A stretch of 64,000 bases of DNA. It comes from Nesterenkonia sphaerica (GTDB lineage Bacteria; Actinomycetota; Actinomycetes; Actinomycetales; Micrococcaceae). The DNA lies in assembly GCF_005771565.1 (NCBI RefSeq), contig NZ_VAWA01000004.1, positions 124,001 to 188,000 of the forward strand. Reading direction: 5' to 3'. Under the pieces are notes generated by a model. That model searched no databases and was not told where the DNA came from. It saw only the letters and a list, made by a program, of their open reading frames with translations. Every line of letters begins with the position of its first letter. Within the stretch, counting starts at the first letter, position 1. Shown piece by piece: positions 1 through 9,500 of this stretch. Both the position numbers and the translations under genes were made by a program.

Positions 1-1046
1 CACAGTGCGCTGTTGAAGGCGATGTCATCGGCGACCTCGGTGATGCTGTAACCGCCGAAGAGGAACCCCAGCGCAATGAGCAGACCACCTGCGGCCACGA
101 ACGGAATCATGTAGCTCACACCGGTCATGAGCACTCGCTGGACTTTTCTGCCGAAGCTCTCCGCCTCCTGGTCAGCCTCCGGGAACGATGCGGTCTCGAC
201 GGAGACTGTCTGCGCAGTCGGGTCGTCGGCTGCCCGGAGAGCCTCCTCGATCATGCCTGCGGGGCCATTGATGGCGCGCTTGACGCGGGAGGCGACCACG
301 GGTTTTCCGGCAAAACGGTGCTTTTCCCTGACGTCGACATCCGCGGCGAAGATCACCGCAGACGCAGCGCGGATCACGGCACTGGGCAGAGCGTCGGAAC
401 CGGTGGCGCCCTGTGTCTCGACGTGGATGGTGACGCCGCGCGCCTGGGCTGCCTGCTTCAGCGCATCAGCTGCCATGTAGGTATGGGCTATGCCGGTGGG
501 GCAGGAGGTCACCGCCACCAAGGAGACGGTTTCTGCGGACTCCCGGGGCGCCGGCTCTGCGCTGGCGCTGACCGGAGCGTCAGCCACGGCCTGCTCGTCC
601 GGAGCGACCGCCTCTTGGATCAGGCTCACTACCTGCTGGGCTGAGGCTGCCGCGCGCAAGGACTGCACAAACTCCTCACGCATCAGGTACGTCGCCAGGG
701 CGGAGAGGATCTTGAGGTGATCCTGATTCGCCCCCGCAGGTGCGGCGATGAAGAACACCAGGTCTGCGGGCCCGTCGCTGGAGCCGAAATCCACCGGCGC
801 AGCAAGGCGGGCGAACGCCAGTGTAGGGGTGTTGACCGCGGATGTGCGGCAGTGCGGAATCGCAAAGCCTCCCGGCATGCCGGTTGCCGACTCCTGTTCG
901 CGATTCCACGCGTCTGTGAACAGTGCCCGCGGATCGTCCGCTCGGTCGGTGGTGGCGATGTGCTCGGCGAGAGCCTGGATCACCTCACGCGGTGTGGTGG
1001 CGCGAATCTGATCCAGACTGACAAGCTCGCTGGTGATGATACTCAT
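1..1046 (-). CDS. fruA: PTS fructose transporter EIIABC (partial, N-terminal part)
   Basis: Leftward gene cut by the window edge; about 348 residues are visible. It would import fructose and phosphorylate it to fructose 1-phosphate at the membrane. I read three domains in order: an EIIA domain with the phospho-histidine region GFAIPHCR near residue 70, an EIIB domain with the phospho-cysteine loop VTSCPTGIAHTY near residue 175, and the first membrane segment of EIIC (MIPFVAAGGLLIALGFLFGG) at the window edge. The domain order IIA-IIB-IIC is the usual fused FruA form. The ATG at 1044-1046 overlaps the fruK stop in an ATGA junction, so it is translationally coupled as last known gene of fruR-fruK-fruA. 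The rest of EIIC lies outside the window. Confidence 0.93.
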   Translation of the reverse strand, partial: MSIITSELVSLDQIRATTPREVIQALAEHIATTDRADDPRALFTDAWNREQESATGMPGGFAIPHCRTSAVNTPTLAFARLAAPVDFGSSDGPADLVFFIAAPAGANQDHLKILSALATYLMREEFVQSLRAAASAQQVVSLIQEAVAPDEQAVADAPVSASAEPAPRESAETVSLVAVTSCPTGIAHTYMAADALKQAAQARGVTIHVETQGATGSDALPSAVIRAASAVIFAADVDVREKHRFAGKPVVASRVKRAINGPAGMIEEALRAADDPTAQTVSVETASFPEADQEAESFGRKVQRVLMTGVSYMIPFVAAGGLLIALGFLFGGYSITEVADDIAFNSAL

Positions 1047-2056
1047 GAGGCGTTGCCCTTCATAGTTGTGTGGAGCTCCTCGACGACCACGTCGGCGAGA
1101 GAGAGGTCGGCGGGGCCCGGCATGGCGGACCCCGGTAAGTAGGCAGCCGCTCGCCCTTGGGCGGTGGCTTGTCTGAGGCAGTCAGCAGGGGACTGTCCCC
1201 GCTGGTGGGCGATGAGGAAGCCGGCCAGGGCGGCGTCGCCGGCACCGACGGTGCTGCGCGCTGCCACAGGTGGTCCGTAAGCGAAGAGCAGCGGCTGCTC
1301 GGCGTCAGCGTCATCAGGGACGAACAGCGCCCCGCGAGCTCCGAGAGTCACCAGTGCCGCCCTGAGACCGAGGTGCTGCATCGAGCGCACCAGCTCGGCC
1401 GCCAGCTGATGGTCATTCTCGAGAGCTGCCCCCGATAATCCTGCGGTAGCGGCGGGACCGCAGTGGTGTCGGTGGAGCTCGATGAGTTCTTCTGCATTGG
1501 GCTTGATGAGGTCGGGCTCAGCAGCGATAGCGTGGGCGAGCGCCGCACCAGAGGCGTCCACAGCGATGCGTGCGCCCTGGCTGGAGTGACGTTGGCGAAG
1601 CTCACGGATCAGGGTGGCATAGAAGTCAGCCGGTGCGCCGGGGGGAAGTGACCCAGCAAGCGCCACCCATGAGGATGTGGGGCTGCAGGCGAGCACCAGG
1701 GAGGCCAGCGCTGTGGTGGTGGCGTCTGTGAACACGGGGCCCGGCTCGTTGATCTTGGTCGTGGTACCGGCAGGATCGGTAATCGTAATGTTGGTCCGCA
1801 GCGGAGCTCCCACTGGCACCGTGCGGTGCTGAAGCCCTTGGGCACTCAGTGCAGCCAGCAGCGCCTCGTTGGGGTCCCCGGGCAGTAGCGCAAGTGTCTG
1901 CTCCCCAGCCGCTGCCAAGGCTCGGGAGATGTTGACACCCTTTCCTCCGGGGTCGCTGAAGCTGCGGACGGCGCGGTGGACCTCCCCGGGGGTTAGTGGT
2001 CCGGGGAGCTCGATGGTGGTATCGAGGCTTGGGTTGGGGGTCACTGTGAGGATCAC
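1043..2056 (-). CDS. fruK: 1-phosphofructokinase
   Basis: PfkB-family sugar kinase of 337 residues, phosphorylating fructose 1-phosphate, the product of the adjacent FruA transporter, to fructose 1,6-bisphosphate. The N-terminus MILTVTPNPSLDTTIEL, the substrate motif GGKGVNISRAL and the C-terminal ATP/catalytic motif STVGAGDAALAGFL (general base Asp in GAGD) are all present, and the length fits the family. The start is GTG at 2054-2056, overlapping the fruR stop as GTGA; the stop overlaps the fruA start as ATGA. This tight packing and the matching substrate make the fructose assignment strong over tagatose-6-phosphate kinase, the nearest alternative. Confidence 0.94.
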   Translation of the reverse strand: MILTVTPNPSLDTTIELPGPLTPGEVHRAVRSFSDPGGKGVNISRALAAAGEQTLALLPGDPNEALLAALSAQGLQHRTVPVGAPLRTNITITDPAGTTTKINEPGPVFTDATTTALASLVLACSPTSSWVALAGSLPPGAPADFYATLIRELRQRHSSQGARIAVDASGAALAHAIAAEPDLIKPNAEELIELHRHHCGPAATAGLSGAALENDHQLAAELVRSMQHLGLRAALVTLGARGALFVPDDADAEQPLLFAYGPPVAARSTVGAGDAALAGFLIAHQRGQSPADCLRQATAQGRAAAYLPGSAMPGPADLSLADVVVEELHTTMKGNAS

Positions 2057-2841
2057 GCGATCACAACCTCTACTTCGGCCTCAGTCAGTGCCTCGGCCAG
2101 GTCGGGGGCGGGCTCGGCATCTGTGATGAGGACATCAAGCTCAGCCAAGGTCGCGAACTGCACCAGGGTGGTCTGGCCCAGTTTCGAGGAGTCCGCCAAG
2201 AGGATCCGGTGACGTGCCGCGCGAATGAGGGCCGCCTTCACCGCCGCCTCCGCGCTGTCAGGTGTGCTCAGACCGAAGGCGGCGTCCACCCCGTTGGTGC
2301 CGATAAAGGCCACGTCCGCTCGGCGCCTGGCCAGGGCATCGACGGTGTCTGACCCGACGGCCGCGCCAGTGACACCACGGACAGTCCCTCCGAGGATCTC
2401 GACCTGCGCACCGGGGCAGGAGGCAAGTCGTTGAGCAATGGGGACGGCATTGGTGATCAGATACCGCTGCTGACCCTCAGCTGAGGATGTATCGGCTACG
2501 AGGTTCGCCAGTGCTTCCGTGGTGGTGCCGGCGTCGAGGATCATGGAGCCACCATTAGCTGGGGGCAGGAACTGCTGTGCGGTATGAGCGATCCGCTGCT
2601 TCTGTGCAGTGTGCCGTCCGAGCCGGTCACTCAGCGTGGGCTCAACCCGGGAAGCAGCACCGGCCGGGACCGCCCCGCCGTGGACCCGCTGCAGACTTCC
2701 CTGACTCTGCAGCACATCCAAGTCACGGCGAATGGTCTCCTTACTGACCTGCAGTTGGTCGGCCAGGAACTGGACGGTGACTGGCCCCTCGTCCAGGCGA
2801 GCCAAGATGCTGTCATGCCGTTCGGGGGTGAGCTGCGCCAT
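2053..2841 (-). CDS. fruR: DeoR-family transcriptional regulator of the fructose operon
   Basis: 262-residue DeoR-type regulator. The N-terminal winged helix-turn-helix carries the family signature VSKETIRRDLDVLQSQGSLQRVHGGAV; the C-terminal half is a DeoR sugar-phosphate sensing domain with the typical segment ILDAGTTTEALANLV and a late ILLADSSKLG motif. An open frame extends upstream to 2916, but the ATG at 2839-2841 (MAQLTPERHD) is chosen because a GGAGG ribosome site sits 6-7 bases before it and the wHTH begins directly after. It is first gene of the operon with fruK and fruA, so it probably autoregulates in response to fructose 1-phosphate (inferred from the family). Confidence 0.9.
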   Translation of the reverse strand: MAQLTPERHDSILARLDEGPVTVQFLADQLQVSKETIRRDLDVLQSQGSLQRVHGGAVPAGAASRVEPTLSDRLGRHTAQKQRIAHTAQQFLPPANGGSMILDAGTTTEALANLVADTSSAEGQQRYLITNAVPIAQRLASCPGAQVEILGGTVRGVTGAAVGSDTVDALARRRADVAFIGTNGVDAAFGLSTPDSAEAAVKAALIRAARHRILLADSSKLGQTTLVQFATLAELDVLITDAEPAPDLAEALTEAEVEVVIA

Positions 2842-2889
2842 GCCGCCTCCAGAAAGTGATTCGGACCACATGTGTGGAAGTAGCACGAC

Positions 2890-2908
2890 TTTATCTGTGT
2901 TTATCTGT
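2890..2908 (-). promoter_or_regulatory. tandem direct repeat upstream of fruR, candidate operator
   Basis: Two copies of TTTATCTGT (2890-2898 and 2900-2908; ACAGATAAA on the coding strand of fruR) lie about 50 bases before the fruR start, repeated every 10 bp, that is one helix turn. DeoR-type regulators often bind short direct repeats with helical phasing. The site also lies about 125 bases upstream of the divergent LuxR gene. No binding data; the assignment to FruR is inference. Confidence 0.45.
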
Positions 2909-3031
2909 CTTTGCAAGAGCTGTGGCCTGGAAGCAAAGAAATACGGGCATTGTGGCAGAGCGGCACGGCCTGCTGGGCGAGCGGCTCCGACATGCGCCGT
3001 TGCCGTCGCCGGCTCCTGGGTACGATGAGGT

Positions 3032-5497
3032 ATGGGGCAAATTCAGACGGCGGCATCGGAGCCTCTCGATCTCGCTGCTGAACACCACCGCAGAACGAAC
3101 AACCCCCTGATTATGATTGTGGGCCCCTTCGGTTCAGGGAAAGGGCGCCTCGTGGAGCGTCTGGAGACCAGCCTGGCCACCTCCTTCGAGGTGTGTCCCA
3201 CGGAGGCTCAGGCTGGAACCCCGCTGCGCAGGCGGCTGAGAGCCCTCGGAGCTCAGTCTGTTGACACCCCGGATGATGCGGTTCGGTACCTCTTGGACTC
3301 ACAAGGGGTCGCGCGCGGTGCTGAGGGTCTGCCCACGAGAACTCTGGTTTTCCGCGACGTCGACCTTTTTGATGAGGAGTCGCTGGAGACGCTGGAAATG
3401 ACAATTGCCACCCAGCAGGTCGCGGTGGTGATGACGTGCTCGTCAGAGTCGCGAGTCAGCCGCCGATTTGGTCGCTTGCTTCGGGGTCACCGGGGGCTCC
3501 GCGTGGCGCTGACTGCACTTTCTGATGAGGAGGTGCGCCAAACCATCGCAGCGACCCTCAACGCAGAGCCGACAGCTGCTCTGTATGAGTACCTCCGCGG
3601 GGTCACCAACTGTTTCGCCCAGGACCTGCGCAGTGTGGCACGCACCGGGCGCGCAGAAGGATGGATCGCCCATACCAGCGGCCGCAGCGCGGTGCTGCGC
3701 TCACCTATGTGGCTGGACCGTACGGCAGCCGTGGCGTTCTGCCGCAAGTTGGAGGGCGTGCTCAGCGAGTCCACCGTGGACTTGTTGCGGCAGATTGCTC
3801 TAGCTGAGGCTCTGCCTACCCTGAATCTTTTTGCGGATCCGGCCACCCGGGACACCGTTGACTGGTGTGAGGAAGCGGGATTGGTGCGGATCGAGGGTGA
3901 GTTCGTCGTGATGGCACGGCACTGTCACCGACATCTGCTCATCCTCGCCCCGGGCCAGGAGTACCTGGCCGAGGCAGAGACCGCAGCAGATATTCTGCAC
4001 GAACAATGCAGCTCGATTCCGCCAGGGCGCGACGCAGCTATTTGGGCAGCCAAGGAGCACCTCGAACGGGGAATGCTTGATCAGGCACGATTCCTGCTCA
4101 GCACTGTGCCGCGCAGTGACCCGCGTGCGTGCGGCGTAGAAGCCGGCATTTTGGCTGTCAGTGGGGCACCCAGGTCTGCCTTGAGGACCCTGCTGGCAGG
4201 CACTGCCGGTGCTGAGGTCCCGGTCGACGTCGCGGCACTGGAGACGTTCCTGCGCTCGGCGCTGCTCTACCGTCCCTCCGACGGCGGTGCCTCGAGTATG
4301 GATGAAGTGGCCCAGCGCCTGGAGGAGCTGGAAGATTTCGTGCCCCAGGGGTACCTGGAGAAGTTTCCAGCCCCCACCGGAACGTTGGCCGCCTACCGCC
4401 CCCACTCTGGTCACCGTCTCGGGTACCGCGAGCCCGCTGCCGATGCCGAACTGCTTGCCCGGTCAACCCGGGCCGCTCTGGACGCCTACGCCGCCGTCCT
4501 CGCTGGAAACTTTAGGCGCACCGCCTCCTCTCTTGCGGTGGTGACCAGCATCAGCGCCGCAGAGCTGCCCATCGTCGCTCTGGCGTGGATCATTGAGCGT
4601 GTCGGTCTCACCCGCATCCTGGCGTTCCCCAGCGAGGAAGTACTGCCTGAACACTGGACGGCCGGTGAGACGCCTGACCGTCGTCTGCTCCACGCCATGA
4701 CAGAAGGCGCGCTGGGGGTGCTGAAAGGAATTTTCTGCGGTGTGGACGCCGGCACGCTGCGCGAGGACTTGGATGACCTCTGGCTGCAGTTTGAGGTGGG
4801 CCTGCCTTTGGGTAACCTCACCCGTAGGCTTTTCGAGGCCTTGGACTTCGTCGTCTCGGGCCGCCGGTCGGAGGAGATTTTCGGTCCCACAAGCCACGTA
4901 CCCACCTCCCTGGACACCACCTTCAGAGATGTGTGCGTGGATGTGGTGGTACTCATGGGGCGGCTCCTGCATGCCCCAGCCCAGGAGCTGCTCCCCACCT
5001 TGGCTGAGAGCGCCGCCCAGCAGCCGCTGGCTCCCGGGATGCAACGCACAGCGTTGCGCTGCCTGCTGCTGCGCCGGACCAGCGAACTTCCCGCAGCCGT
5101 GCTGCATCCACTGGTGACTCTGGCCGCGGAGGCCGGAGTTGAGCCGGAGATTGTGGCGACGGTGCATGCGTACCTGAAGAGTCCCAGCTCCTCCGCGCGG
5201 GACCTGCTGTGCCGGGGCGTCCCAGGGCATCCTGCTTTTCGGTTCTGTCTGGTGGGTGCTGACGGGGAGGCCGGCGCCCGAATCCTGGATCACACCTTCA
5301 CCGACCAGTTGTCGGTCAGGGAAGCTGACGTGGCGACTCGCCTCATCAACGGCGTGAGCGCTCAGGACGTGGCCGCCCAGCTAGACATTTCAGTGCGGAC
5401 GGTCCAAGTGCACATCAGGAGCATCTACCGCAAACTCGGTGTCGGGTCCCGTCTGCAGCTGCTTGCGCTATCCCACAGCGGAGGTGAGCCAAAATGA
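3032..5497 (+). CDS. large LuxR-type (LAL-like) transcriptional regulator with P-loop
   Basis: 821-residue protein with a P-loop near the N-terminus (GPFGSGKGRL, residues 31-40), a possible Walker B strand (LVFRDVDLFDEE, about residue 110), a long helical middle region of the kind that forms TPR-like repeats, and a C-terminal LuxR/GerE helix-turn-helix (LSVREADVATRLINGVSAQD to VRTVQVHIRSIYRKLGV, last 65 residues). This is the layout of LAL/MalT-like ATP-dependent activators. It overlaps the next LuxR gene by ATGA, so the two are co-translated. The family does not reveal the ligand. Nearby downstream genes (glycosyltransferase and small membrane peptide) are the natural candidate targets. Confidence 0.82.
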   Translation: MGQIQTAASEPLDLAAEHHRRTNNPLIMIVGPFGSGKGRLVERLETSLATSFEVCPTEAQAGTPLRRRLRALGAQSVDTPDDAVRYLLDSQGVARGAEGLPTRTLVFRDVDLFDEESLETLEMTIATQQVAVVMTCSSESRVSRRFGRLLRGHRGLRVALTALSDEEVRQTIAATLNAEPTAALYEYLRGVTNCFAQDLRSVARTGRAEGWIAHTSGRSAVLRSPMWLDRTAAVAFCRKLEGVLSESTVDLLRQIALAEALPTLNLFADPATRDTVDWCEEAGLVRIEGEFVVMARHCHRHLLILAPGQEYLAEAETAADILHEQCSSIPPGRDAAIWAAKEHLERGMLDQARFLLSTVPRSDPRACGVEAGILAVSGAPRSALRTLLAGTAGAEVPVDVAALETFLRSALLYRPSDGGASSMDEVAQRLEELEDFVPQGYLEKFPAPTGTLAAYRPHSGHRLGYREPAADAELLARSTRAALDAYAAVLAGNFRRTASSLAVVTSISAAELPIVALAWIIERVGLTRILAFPSEEVLPEHWTAGETPDRRLLHAMTEGALGVLKGIFCGVDAGTLREDLDDLWLQFEVGLPLGNLTRRLFEALDFVVSGRRSEEIFGPTSHVPTSLDTTFRDVCVDVVVLMGRLLHAPAQELLPTLAESAAQQPLAPGMQRTALRCLLLRRTSELPAAVLHPLVTLAAEAGVEPEIVATVHAYLKSPSSSARDLLCRGVPGHPAFRFCLVGADGEAGARILDHTFTDQLSVREADVATRLINGVSAQDVAAQLDISVRTVQVHIRSIYRKLGVGSRLQLLALSHSGGEPK

Positions 5498-8115
5498 GTC
5501 TGCATACCCGGATGGTGGAGTCCTCCGCCTTGGAGCCGGGCAAGGAACTAGCGGAGGCCATACTCGACGTCCCACAGAGTCAAAGCGTCGCGCTGACCCT
5601 GCCGGGCCTGTGGAGCGTGGACGAGGTCATCGAGCAGCTGAGCGAGCGTGCTCCGGTGCTGCACGTGAACTTCGCGAGCGCGACGGCTCACGAGGAATGC
5701 GTGCTGGGCACCGCACTGGCTCGCGCTGAGAACGCATCCTCCCTGCCAGAAGACCTGGGGCTGTCGGATCACTTGGCGCAATGGGCGCAGCGTTGCCGGA
5801 CCCGCAGCGGAGTCGTCCCGTGGATAGTCGCAGAGGCTGCGCACAAGATGGGCGGGACGACCGCTGCGCTGCTGCTGACATTCGCACTGCAGGGAGCCCT
5901 GCGCCTGGTCCTGCCCAGCAGACGGGAGGCCGAGACCTCCGCCCTGGCCTCAGAGTTGGAACAGCGCGGCGGGCTCACCCAAGTCGGGCTGCGCCTGTTG
6001 CACATGCCGAGCATGGAGAGCGCCCTGCAATCCCACTTGGGCGCCGAGGCCTGCATCACCACTCGGCACCGGATCCTCGATCTCAGCGGGGGCCACGTGC
6101 CCCTGGCACAGCGAGTCGCCGATGTGGCGGTCGCCTATGGTGTGCTTCGCCGGCGCGCAGAGCTGTGGATGTGGGAACCGGACGAGTCCGCACTGCGGGA
6201 GGCTCTGGCAGGTGAGGGAGCGGACCTCTTCAGCGGACTCAGCGACGCGGAGCAGGACCTGCTCGTCATCACCGCTGTCGCTGGTCGGATTCCCGAGCAG
6301 TGGGCGGTGGAGGAATTCTCCGCCGACGTCGTGCTGAGCCTCAAGAACCAGTCCTTGCTGGCTCCCGACTACAAGTCACCACTGGGATCACTGGAGCTGC
6401 GAGTCTACCCCTCCGCGATTCGCGACGCCGCCAGGGAGGCCGTCCGGGACGCGGGGGAGAGACGGCTGTGGTTTGAATACGGAAAACGGATTCCGCTCAA
6501 CGCTGGCGGTCCCCTTGCTGAGGCGTCGCTGGTGTGCTGGGCGGCGCGCTCCGGGGAGCGGATACGACTGGACTGTGCCGAATTCGCGGCCCGAGTGTGC
6601 ATTGAACAAGGCTGGCACAATCAAATCCAGCACCTGAACCGGGGACTGGTGGCGGTGCCGCCGTCCATGCGGCTCCTGGCGGCACGTGCGGCTTGTGCGG
6701 AAGGCCATCACACGGAGGCTGCCCAGGAGCTGGAGCTGTTGGCCCGGCACGCCGAAGGGTCCGGCGGCACCGGGGTCGATGCGGCCACCCAGCGTGGTGC
6801 CGCCATCCTGCTCCGACGTCTCAGCATCTTTCACCCAGAGCTCGCCCTGCCCCTGCTGGAGCGGCTCCAGGGCGTCGGAGCCGCGGGGCTGACGCCGCAC
6901 CTGGACTGCGCAGTGGAAGCCACCGAGTCTGGCGACACAGACGAATGGCTGCGGCAATTCGTGCGAGCGCGGCGCTACGGGGACTGGGAGGAAGCTGTTA
7001 CTGCTCAGCTGTGGGTGGGTGTCCGGCTGGGACTGAGGCGGCACCCGGAGCTGGGCCGGTTGGTTCTGTCCTCTCTCTTGGATGACTTGGTCCGGGAGGG
7101 TGGGCAGCCCGATGTCGAGGAAATCGTGGTCGCCGTGCTCCTGATGATCATGATTGTGCAGGGTTGGCGAACCGATATGGTCAGAGTGGATTTTCACACC
7201 TGGCAGGGCCGAGAGGTGCGCGGGCCAGCGCTTCCCGGCGTGACCAATGTGGTAGCGGCGATCGTTGCGATGCAGCGAGGCAAGATGCACAGTGCGCTCC
7301 TGCACGCCTCAGCCGCCATTCGTGCCTTCGATATCAGTGACCCTTTTGGACTGGGCCCCTTCAGTGCGGCATTTGCGATGGCGGCCGCGGACTTCACCGA
7401 CGAGCAGACCTCAGCGCAGACTCGCCGGGACTTCGCACCACGGGTCGGCACCGGCGCCGTCCGTTGCGGGTTCCCCTCCCTGCGCCTTGTCACGCAGGGC
7501 ATGGCCCTGATCGGCAGCCGCCCCGCAGACGGGGACGTGGCCTCTAGGCTCGTGGTGCTGGCGGATCAGGCGGCGGAGGCAGAGGAGTGGATTCAAGAGC
7601 AGCAGTTGCTTCTGCTGGCCACCCTGGGCATGTCTTCAGCGGCCGCCGGTCGTGTCCTGAAGGCTCCGTGGGGCCAGCAGTCGGGTCGGCCTGGCATGAT
7701 CTACATGCTCGCCGAAGCGCTGACCACCTCCGACGATCACGCCGCGCTGGAGACCGCACAGGTCTTCATCGGCGCCAAGTCAGAACACTTCGGACTGGTG
7801 ATACTTTCCGCGATGTGGGCTCGTCGAGACGAGCTGGCGACTGAGGTGCGGGCCCGGTTGGCCAAGGTTGTCCTGGAGCAGCGCCAGACCACGACGGAAC
7901 CGTCCTGGATCCTCGACACCTTTAGCGGCCTCACGCTATGCGACCGTGAACGCGCCATCCTGGAAGGCCTGCACCGGGGCGATTCGACACGGATGATCGC
8001 CCGGGCGCTGAACTTATCGCCGCGTACGGTGGAGGCCGCGATCTCCAAGATGTTGCACCGCTACGGCTGTGCCAGTCGCGTCGAGCTGACGGCACTTAAC
8101 CTACTCGCCAGGTGA
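5494..8115 (+). CDS. second large LuxR-type regulator, no visible P-loop
   Basis: 873-residue protein coupled to the previous gene by an ATGA overlap. The C-terminus carries a clear LuxR helix-turn-helix (LCDRERAILEGLHRGDSTRM to LSPRTVEAAISKMLHRYGC). The middle is a long helical, leucine- and alanine-rich region resembling TPR-type sensor arrays. I see no GxxxxGK[ST] P-loop in the N-terminal 200 residues, unlike its upstream partner, although the overall length and domain order match. It may be a paralogue that lost ATPase function and works with, or is controlled by, the first regulator. That relationship is inference; the DNA-binding domain is directly visible. Confidence 0.8.
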   Translation: MSLHTRMVESSALEPGKELAEAILDVPQSQSVALTLPGLWSVDEVIEQLSERAPVLHVNFASATAHEECVLGTALARAENASSLPEDLGLSDHLAQWAQRCRTRSGVVPWIVAEAAHKMGGTTAALLLTFALQGALRLVLPSRREAETSALASELEQRGGLTQVGLRLLHMPSMESALQSHLGAEACITTRHRILDLSGGHVPLAQRVADVAVAYGVLRRRAELWMWEPDESALREALAGEGADLFSGLSDAEQDLLVITAVAGRIPEQWAVEEFSADVVLSLKNQSLLAPDYKSPLGSLELRVYPSAIRDAAREAVRDAGERRLWFEYGKRIPLNAGGPLAEASLVCWAARSGERIRLDCAEFAARVCIEQGWHNQIQHLNRGLVAVPPSMRLLAARAACAEGHHTEAAQELELLARHAEGSGGTGVDAATQRGAAILLRRLSIFHPELALPLLERLQGVGAAGLTPHLDCAVEATESGDTDEWLRQFVRARRYGDWEEAVTAQLWVGVRLGLRRHPELGRLVLSSLLDDLVREGGQPDVEEIVVAVLLMIMIVQGWRTDMVRVDFHTWQGREVRGPALPGVTNVVAAIVAMQRGKMHSALLHASAAIRAFDISDPFGLGPFSAAFAMAAADFTDEQTSAQTRRDFAPRVGTGAVRCGFPSLRLVTQGMALIGSRPADGDVASRLVVLADQAAEAEEWIQEQQLLLLATLGMSSAAAGRVLKAPWGQQSGRPGMIYMLAEALTTSDDHAALETAQVFIGAKSEHFGLVILSAMWARRDELATEVRARLAKVVLEQRQTTTEPSWILDTFSGLTLCDRERAILEGLHRGDSTRMIARALNLSPRTVEAAISKMLHRYGCASRVELTALNLLAR

Positions 8116-8380
8116 GCCCCGGCGGCCTCTGCGGTGTTCACTGCTGAGCGCAGTCGTATGTCTGCGGATGCCCACTGGAAGCTGTGTGCAGTGGATGCGT
8201 ATTCCTGCGTGGTGCGTTTCGGAACAGGCTTGCCCTGGACGGAACGACGTCGCGCTAAGTGAGTATTATTATTTTATAACTGTCGTAGAAATACATATTA
8301 CGCAGGCACAAATCCCCAAATAGTCTTGATTCAGCTTCATCTCATAGAAGCTTTTTAGGACTGTTTCAGGGGGAAACGTG
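8116..8380 (+). promoter_or_regulatory. AT-rich intergenic region before the glycosyltransferase
   Basis: 265 bases without a gene. The second half (about 8255-8370) is strikingly AT-rich for this genome, with a run such as TATTATTATTTTATAAC at 8263-8279 and TTGATT near 8328. I cannot fix -35/-10 boxes with certainty, but this is the obvious promoter and control region for the glycosyltransferase and its small partner, and the likely target of the two LuxR regulators upstream. No terminator with a T-run is evident after the second LuxR gene, so read-through is possible. Confidence 0.4.
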
Positions 8381-9439
8381 ATGAATAAAAGTGCCACGCG
8401 TGATCTCATGATCACCGCCGTGATTCCCGCACACAACGAGGCTGATGCGCTGCCGACCACCATAGCCAGCCTCCGCCGGCAGACCACCGCCCCGCAGGGG
8501 ATTCTGGTGGTCTCGGACAACAGCACAGACGACACAGTGGCGGTGGCCCGCCAGTGCGGTGTGGCGGTCATGGAGACCATGGGCAACACGGCCCGTAAAG
8601 CCGGTGCGCTGAATCAGGCGCTGGCCACGCTGAACCGGACTGGCCTGGTCCTGATCATGGACGCAGACACCGAGTTGGTGCCCACTTGGATCGACACCGC
8701 ACTGGGTGCACTAGAGAATCCGAAAGTGGGCGCGGCCGGGGCAGTCTTCAGAGGGCATCGGCCCACTAGTTATCTCGAGGTCTGCCAGTACCTGGAGTGG
8801 TCGCGGTACGGCGAGGAGGCCCGACGCAAGGGCAAGACGTTCGTTCTCTCCGGGACCGCTGCGCTGATTCGGTGGGAGGCGCTGGAGGACGTCCGTCGCG
8901 TCACAGGACGCTGGTACTCCGAGGACTCCATCACCGAAGACATGGAAATCACCCTGGCTCTGAAGTCTGCCGGCTGGGAGCTTCGCTCACCGGCGGGCTG
9001 CACCGCCGTCACAGAGATGATGCCCACGGTGAAGATGCTGTTCCTGCAGCGTCGACGCTGGAACCTCGGGGCGCTGCAGAACGTCTCCAGCTACTGGGGA
9101 AATCCCGTGGTACGGCCGTATGTGCGCCAGCAGATCATGTTGGCTCTCTCGGTGGTACTGCTGTGGGGGCTGATCGTGTTCACCCTCATTGGGCTTGCCC
9201 TGTATGGGGCGGTCACCCCCCAGCCCTTCTGGGTGGGTGTCGGTGCGATCTTCGTGGCCGAGAGGGTGCTCACCATCTGGGACGAACCTCTCCGTTACCG
9301 GCTGTTCGCTGCCCTGGTGCTGCCGGAACTTACCTACGCGGTGATTCTTCAATCCGCTTACGTGGCGGCCGTGTGGCAGAAGCTCACCGGGTCCGCTGGG
9401 ACGTGGCACCACGTCACCCCCGAAAGGACCACCGTATGA
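8381..9439 (+). CDS. family 2 membrane glycosyltransferase, processive type
   Basis: 352-residue GT2 enzyme. The nucleotide-sugar-binding fold starts at IPAHNEADALPTTIASL; the metal-binding DAD is at residues 94-96, the catalytic TED at 185-187 and QRRRW at 223-227 is the QxxRW motif of processive beta-glycosyltransferases such as cellulose and hyaluronan synthases. At least two C-terminal membrane segments follow (about residues 252-276 and 305-330). No N-terminal membrane helices are present, unlike HasA. I prefer ATG 8381 over GTG 8378, since AGGGGG sits seven bases before the ATG. Product unknown; an exopolysaccharide is likely. It is followed by a 53-codon ORF and a terminator. Confidence 0.85.
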   Translation: MNKSATRDLMITAVIPAHNEADALPTTIASLRRQTTAPQGILVVSDNSTDDTVAVARQCGVAVMETMGNTARKAGALNQALATLNRTGLVLIMDADTELVPTWIDTALGALENPKVGAAGAVFRGHRPTSYLEVCQYLEWSRYGEEARRKGKTFVLSGTAALIRWEALEDVRRVTGRWYSEDSITEDMEITLALKSAGWELRSPAGCTAVTEMMPTVKMLFLQRRRWNLGALQNVSSYWGNPVVRPYVRQQIMLALSVVLLWGLIVFTLIGLALYGAVTPQPFWVGVGAIFVAERVLTIWDEPLRYRLFAALVLPELTYAVILQSAYVAAVWQKLTGSAGTWHHVTPERTTV

Positions 9440-9500
9440 GTCCCAGATAGATCAACAACAGACACCGTCACAGGGACCATACAGATTAGGGAGAAATGCA

